Assembly: GCA_011763485.2 (NCBI GenBank)
Contig: JAANSK020244609.1
Coordinates: forward strand, 1 to 23,889
Source: Isoetes engelmannii
Taxonomy: Eukaryota > Streptophyta > Lycopodiopsida > Isoetales > Isoetaceae
Reading direction: 5' to 3'
DNA: 23,889 nt
Below are positions 19,550 to 23,889 of this stretch, one piece after another; the first letter of the stretch is position 1, and each line of letters starts with the position of its first letter. The notes beneath the pieces were generated by a model. It searched no databases and was not told the DNA's origin. It worked only from the letters and a program-made list of their open reading frames with translations. The position numbers and the translations under genes are program-made.

Positions 19550-21712
19550 TCAGAGGTCACCATGATTGCATTTGAAGAAATTGAGGTGACCAACAAATTG
19601 TTCAAAAGCCAGCCATTTTTTCTTATCAAAATTCTCTCCCTTTTTAGACCTATGGGACATAGCCCAAGAAATTAGTTCAACCAAGAACAAAAATTTCAAG
19701 CTCGAAGTGCTCATATTCCTTTTTCCAATTGTGATATCATTTCTATATTTCCAAATACTCCACAAGACAAGTTGCTTCAATATAATGATAAATGTATTAC
19801 TACCAAACAGGTAAATAGAGGATTGAGTTTGAATTCTATAACCAGCTTGGGACAAAATGTCTCTGAACCACTCCCAAAGAAGACTAACTCTTGGGCAATT
19901 GAAAATATGAGAAACTGATTCAGCTCCATTATTGCACATGTCACATGTAATGTCAAAATTGGGAACTGTTTTACCCAACCTTTTCTTAATATACAACCTA
20001 GAAGGTAAAGCAAGGTAGAGAGACAGCTAGGTGAATAACTAAATCTTAGGTTGATAGTGCGATTTCCAGCAATTGTTCAAAGTTTTGATGAACTCATGAG
20101 AGGTGGTATTCCACATACTAGGCATCTTTAAAGACTTAGGGGAACAAATATTCTTATATGCCTTAGAGACATTGTAGTCTTTGTCATTCCCTTAAGTCCA
20201 ATTGCTAGAGTCAGAGACAAGGCAGGAGATACCAACAAGGCAAGTAAGAATGTGCTTGTAAAGCGTTTTATCAGGACGAAAGTTTAAACCAAAGCACTCA
20301 ATTTCATTCCAGTTCCTCCATCTGTCCTTTTTCGATATATCTGCTAAAATTGAAATACCAGCATTTTTTCATTTCTTGTAGAGTTTAAGATGTTCCTCTG
20401 CCAGACAATTGTACCCGTTCTTACTAAATAATTTGCACCAGAAGATAGAGTAGTTGCCATTGTCTAGGTGAAGGGGCTTGTGAGAGAGAGTCTCAACAAC
20501 AACATTCCATGCTTTTAAGAGATTCCTTAGCAGACTAGACGTGTTTGGAGCGGCACTGCAATTTTGGAAGGCTGAATCAGGTAATGAGTGAGGCCAATTT
20601 TTTATACCAAAAGGTTGACTTTTCTGAAGCCAATATCTGATGAAAACCATGGCAGGTGATTGATAACCATGTAGGGCTTTCCAAACATATTTTGCCCCTA
20701 AAGCTTGAGCTTGATAAAATAAAGATTTGCTAATTCTCCCCAGTTAAGGCAATGAAGGCCTGACCAAATGAAGTCTCATACACACTTTTCAATAAGCATG
20801 TATGCTTTCTTATCTGCTATTAGAATAAAAGAAAAATAGATATGTGTGCTTGCAAGGATGGAATTAGCTACAACAATTCTCCCTGTTCTAGACTAGATAG
20901 AGTTTTGCTTATGCCACTTACCTTTCTTTTGATCCTATTGATGATGTTATCCCGAGCTCCCTTTGAAGAGTTATTAACTACAATAGGAAGGCCAAGAAGA
21001 GTAATACTTTTATTAGGGTCCACAATTCTAATGCCTCTGGTGTTGATACTTGTGACAGGCTTATCCCAGAGAATGGAGCTTTTGTCCAAATTGAGGTGAA
21101 CACTAGAAGCAATTTCAAAAATGCTAATGCATTCAAAGAAATTGTCAATTATGACACTATCAGCTTTAAGCAAGGTGTTATCAGCATACTGAAGAACAGT
21201 CAACTGATCTCTTGAGTTAGGCATGTAAAGACCAGTGATTTGTCTGGAAGGCTGTAAACAGAAGATCAATCTTGCAAGCACTTCAGTCACAGTGAGAAAT
21301 AAATAAGGAGCCAGGGGGCAGCCTTGTCTAACCCCTTTTTTAATTGAGAAGAAATCAGTAGACTCGCCATTAATAATAAGGGAAGAGTAAACATTATTGT
21401 TAAGGCCCATAATTCCCTGAATTGGTAAAGGATGAAGGCCAATGCAATCCATGCATGCTCTAGGAAGTTCAGTTAATGTAATCATAAGCTCTTTTAAAGT
21501 CTGATTTCAGAAGCAAGCAATTTTGATTGGACAACTTACTCTAATACAAAGCTTCCTTAGCAGCAACATACTTATCCAGGATAAATCTCTTTGGTAAGAA
21601 GGCAGACTGACATGATGAAATGGTTTTTTGCAAGTGTGCTTTAGTTCTCTCAGCAATGATCTTAGCCACTATCTTATCGATGGTATTGGTTAAAGAGATA
21701 GGGTGCCAAAGT
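19550..21712 (-). mobile_element. Decayed, 5'-truncated LINE (L1-type) retrotransposon
   Basis: Read on the minus strand from 21712 downwards. First comes PISLTNTIDKIVAKIIAERT and SCQSAFLPKRFILDKYVAA (RT fingers), with a stop after EALY. Next is LKSDFKRAYDYIN (motif A), then the open frame 21485-20868 with GVRQGCPLAPYLF (motif B) and QYADNTLL (motif C). Decayed linker sequence follows (about 20650-20369). The last frame, 19996-19550, carries a zf-RVT finger, CDMC...HIFNC. The apurinic endonuclease and ORF1 are missing, because the element begins abruptly at the gypsy junction near 21.7 kb. Stops, frameshifts and a YADN in place of YADD show it is dead. Confidence 0.88.
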
Positions 21713-22005
21713 CCTTAACAAATTTTCGATAATATCCTGCCAATCCCAGAAAGCTTCAACCCTCTGAAACATTTGTAGGTGCAGGCCATTCCTTAACGGC
21801 TTCTATCTTAGCCGGATCCATGGAAATCCCATCTGCAGAAACAATGTGGTCTAGGTACTTAACCTCTTTGGTAGCAAACTTACACTTGGAGAACTTGACA
21901 AAAAGCTGATGTTGCCTAAGTTTCTGTCAGATTATTCAAAGATGGCGCTCATGCTCCTTTAGGGTTTTACTTTAGATAAGGATGTCATCAAATTGCATGG
22001 CATAA
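21706..22005 (-). mobile_element. Decayed Ty3/gypsy reverse-transcriptase fragment
   Basis: The minus strand encodes, with several stops, FDDILI (remnant of the YVDD-containing motif), EHERHL, LRQHQLFVKFSKCKFATKEV, KYLDHIVSADGISMDPAKIE, KEWPAPTNVSEG and SFLGLAGYYRKFVKDFGTL. This is the classic C-terminal part of gypsy RT. It stops at the point where LINE RT sequence starts, and the corresponding gypsy RNase H and integrase are not found in the window. Confidence 0.88.
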
Positions 22006-23455
22006 TTCAAATTAGACTTTTATTTGTATTGCTAAATTAAAAGTAACAATGCACATGCTTATTTTTTTTTTCCCCTTAAATTACTTACAAGAGTTAATGC
22101 ACACACTATAGTTAACACATTATATGAACATTAAATTTCAGCAAATCATGAACTACTTGTAACTGAACTTTAGTGCTTCTTTGTATAGAAGAGGCATTAG
22201 CTTGCAGATGTTTAATGCATAGAGAGCAACACATCATTTGACGACCATCATGAAGGGCTCTTCCTAAAAACCCATGGATCCTTAATAAGCTATTCATCTC
22301 TAAACTCTCTCACTTGTTACCTTTCTTTTCTTGTTCTTTGCTCCAAAACTATTTCCTTCCTCTCCCTATATTGGCAAAATGAAATTGGCACCATAACCCT
22401 TAAAAAAAAAGGAGAAAACAGAAAGGATTACGACTATGTATTGAAACATTTGGAGCATATTTTGGAAGGGATTGAAGCATTTGTAGCAAATTTTGAAGGG
22501 GATTGAATGTGCAATATGAAAGAAAGATGTGAAGATGATTAATCCGTCAGTTTGAAGCATTTGTAGGAAGGATTAATTAGACAGAAAGCAATGGCAACCT
22601 TGATTGTGCAAAGTTTACTTGATCAAGAGAAGTACAATCAGGTTTTAAAAGTTAAAACCTTTTAGTCTTTCATCTTTAGGGAAACATTTATTTACAAAAG
22701 AAACCATGTATACAGATTGTTTCTTGCATTGAGCATCAAATAAACATGATTAAAATTTGGAAAGAAAACAATACAACAGAGTCCCATATCCAATCAAAGC
22801 ATCAAAACAATAGAGAATGAGCATTAGCTGTTGTCTTGGACATGTGTTGTCTTGGCCTGCTATCTGCCAAAACTTTTTATATACAACAAAGCTATGCCAA
22901 AAAAAATGTGAGTTAGGATACCATATTGCAAACTTACATCTACATTGCGTTACTTTACATCTCAAAACATTAAATCATTCCACCTTAACCCCTTTCTCAA
23001 AATTCCTCTTCTTGTGCTTGTGCTTGTACCTCTGAATTCTAACCTGCCTTTCCTCGTTATAGCACCCTATTTTAATGCTGGAAAACTCTCTCTTGGCTGT
23101 AATACAATGCCAAACTTCAAGTAATGCTAGATTTAAAGCCTTAAATCTGACAGAGAATTGCTTTGAATTGGTAAGTTTCTAGTCTACAATACAAAGATCA
23201 CCCAACAAAATATCAGACGTAAAATAAAATATTTGTGCTCCAATAGATCCCATGACCCAACTATATATTTACAAAAGTAGTTAAAGAGTAGAACTTGTGA
23301 GAAACAGAGGACTTTCTTGGAAACCAATAAAAAAATTTAAGAATCTGGTACGCCGTTGAATGTCAAATCCAACAAATAAATGGATGAATGCAAAGGAGCT
23401 ACAATTTTTTTTATTGTAACTATTAAATAAAGAAACCCAGACATGAAATACTTAC
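22006..23455. other. Right-hand non-coding stretch, no supported gene
   Basis: AT-rich. Contains a 31-bp approximate tandem repeat (22441-22471 and 22472-22502, each starting TTGAA(A/G)CATTTG) with a third partial copy near 22553. A minus-strand open run around 23160-22980 (NLALLEVWHCITAKREF) is suggestive, but it ends in a low-complexity Lys/His tract and has no clear splice borders. Confidence 0.35.
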
Positions 23456-23525
23456 TGTCTATGGTGAGAATGCTGGTAAAAGGGCCTTTTTGAATTAATT
23501 TCATGAAGCATCCACTAACAAAACG
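23456..23525 (-). other. Possible internal exon of a minus-strand gene
   Basis: A pyrimidine-rich tract and TTATTGCAG (ending at 23526) precede a 70-nt open stretch (RFVSGCFMKLIQKGPFTSIL) that ends at a near-consensus donor, ATAGACA|GTAAGTATTT. Only one frame is open. The flanking splice signals are strong, but I do not recognise the peptide and could not join it in phase to other exons. Confidence 0.35.
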
Positions 23526-23799
23526 CTGCAATAAATAGAAGAACATATCTTGACACCCAAAGCATTTGTACACAGGAATATTCAAGAAATATTTATCCCT
23601 TGTAGATAAATAAATCCTAAAATTTGATGCACAAATCAACAACTGAATGCTTAAACCAACTCTTAAACAAAACAATATTGACTAAAATCCTAACCTTCAA
23701 GAGAAAACGTCCTGCAACATGTGTTATCCTGCATCGAAGAAGTAAATGCTACATGGGAACATATTATAAAACCTCAGGATTGAACATTTACAATTTCAC

Positions 23800-23889
23800 C
23801 TGCAAGAGCAGTTCTTTTCTTGCTGCTAAAAGCATGAGATTCTTGCCAGAGCAGCCAAATCCAGTTGTGGGGTGATTAACCACGGTTTG
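23800..23889 (-). other. Possible exon running off the window edge (minus strand)
   Basis: From the window end inwards the minus strand is open for 30 codons (HPTTGFGCSGKNLMLLAARK within it) up to a good donor, TTGCAG|GTGAAATTG, at 23800. A second tiny candidate (23728-23695, acceptor GATGCAG, donor GAAG|GTTAGG) follows, but its phase does not fit the 23456-23525 exon. Recorded as a lead only. Confidence 0.25.

Noticed and set aside
1-23889. tRNA, rRNA, CRISPR or bacterial operon features
   Set aside because: No cloverleaf with a T-loop motif, rRNA-like sequence or regularly spaced repeat array was seen; the window is plant nuclear DNA.

Overview
The window is nuclear DNA of a land plant. 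It is AT-rich, its genes have short GT-AG introns, and it carries two plant-type conserved genes (a DUF639 membrane protein and a DUF7796 glycosyltransferase-like protein), a relic of a plant-expanded PPR gene, and LINE and Ty3/gypsy debris. The PPR relic and the tyrosine-recombinase gene would fit a fern, lycophyte or bryophyte better than a flowering plant, but I cannot fix the species from sequence alone.

Layout. 1-882: promoter, leader and probable 5'-UTR intron of gene 1, with a 45-bp tandem duplication. 883-6059 (+): intact ten-exon DUF639 gene, predicted 724 aa, all junctions in phase. 6060-8500: its 3' UTR, then repeat-rich spacer with a strong 109-nt hairpin (7971-8079) and a 124-bp tandem duplication (8157-8404). 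About 8565-10850 (+): a multi-exon gene resembling the Crypton/ZMYM/QRICH1 (DUF3504) tyrosine recombinases, with a recognisable core-binding domain, the first catalytic Arg, a K-x-x-R box and a GH(R)S...Y box. It is interrupted by two 1-nt frameshifts and a 109-nt insertion built from a 61-bp tandem duplication. 10851-13395: simple repeats and a TTA-flanked 1.1-kb element with GGGTC termini (PIF/Harbinger-like candidate). 13396-14781 (-): intact three-exon DUF7796 gene, 399 aa. 14782-17950: mostly non-coding, with a decayed PPR gene (about 16076-16840, -) and short duplications. 17960-18787 (-): three exons with matching phases from an unrecognised gene. 19550-21712 (-): decayed 5'-truncated LINE (RT plus zf-RVT) fused directly to a decayed Ty3/gypsy RT fragment (about 21706-22005, -). 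22000-23889: mostly unexplained, with possible minus-strand exons at its right end.

The genes do not form a pathway. The two intact genes are independent housekeeping-type plant genes. The most interesting content is the recombinase-like gene with its unusual neighbourhood, and a window-wide habit of two-copy tandem duplications of 31-124 bp (about ten loci), several placed inside introns or inside the recombinase reading frame.
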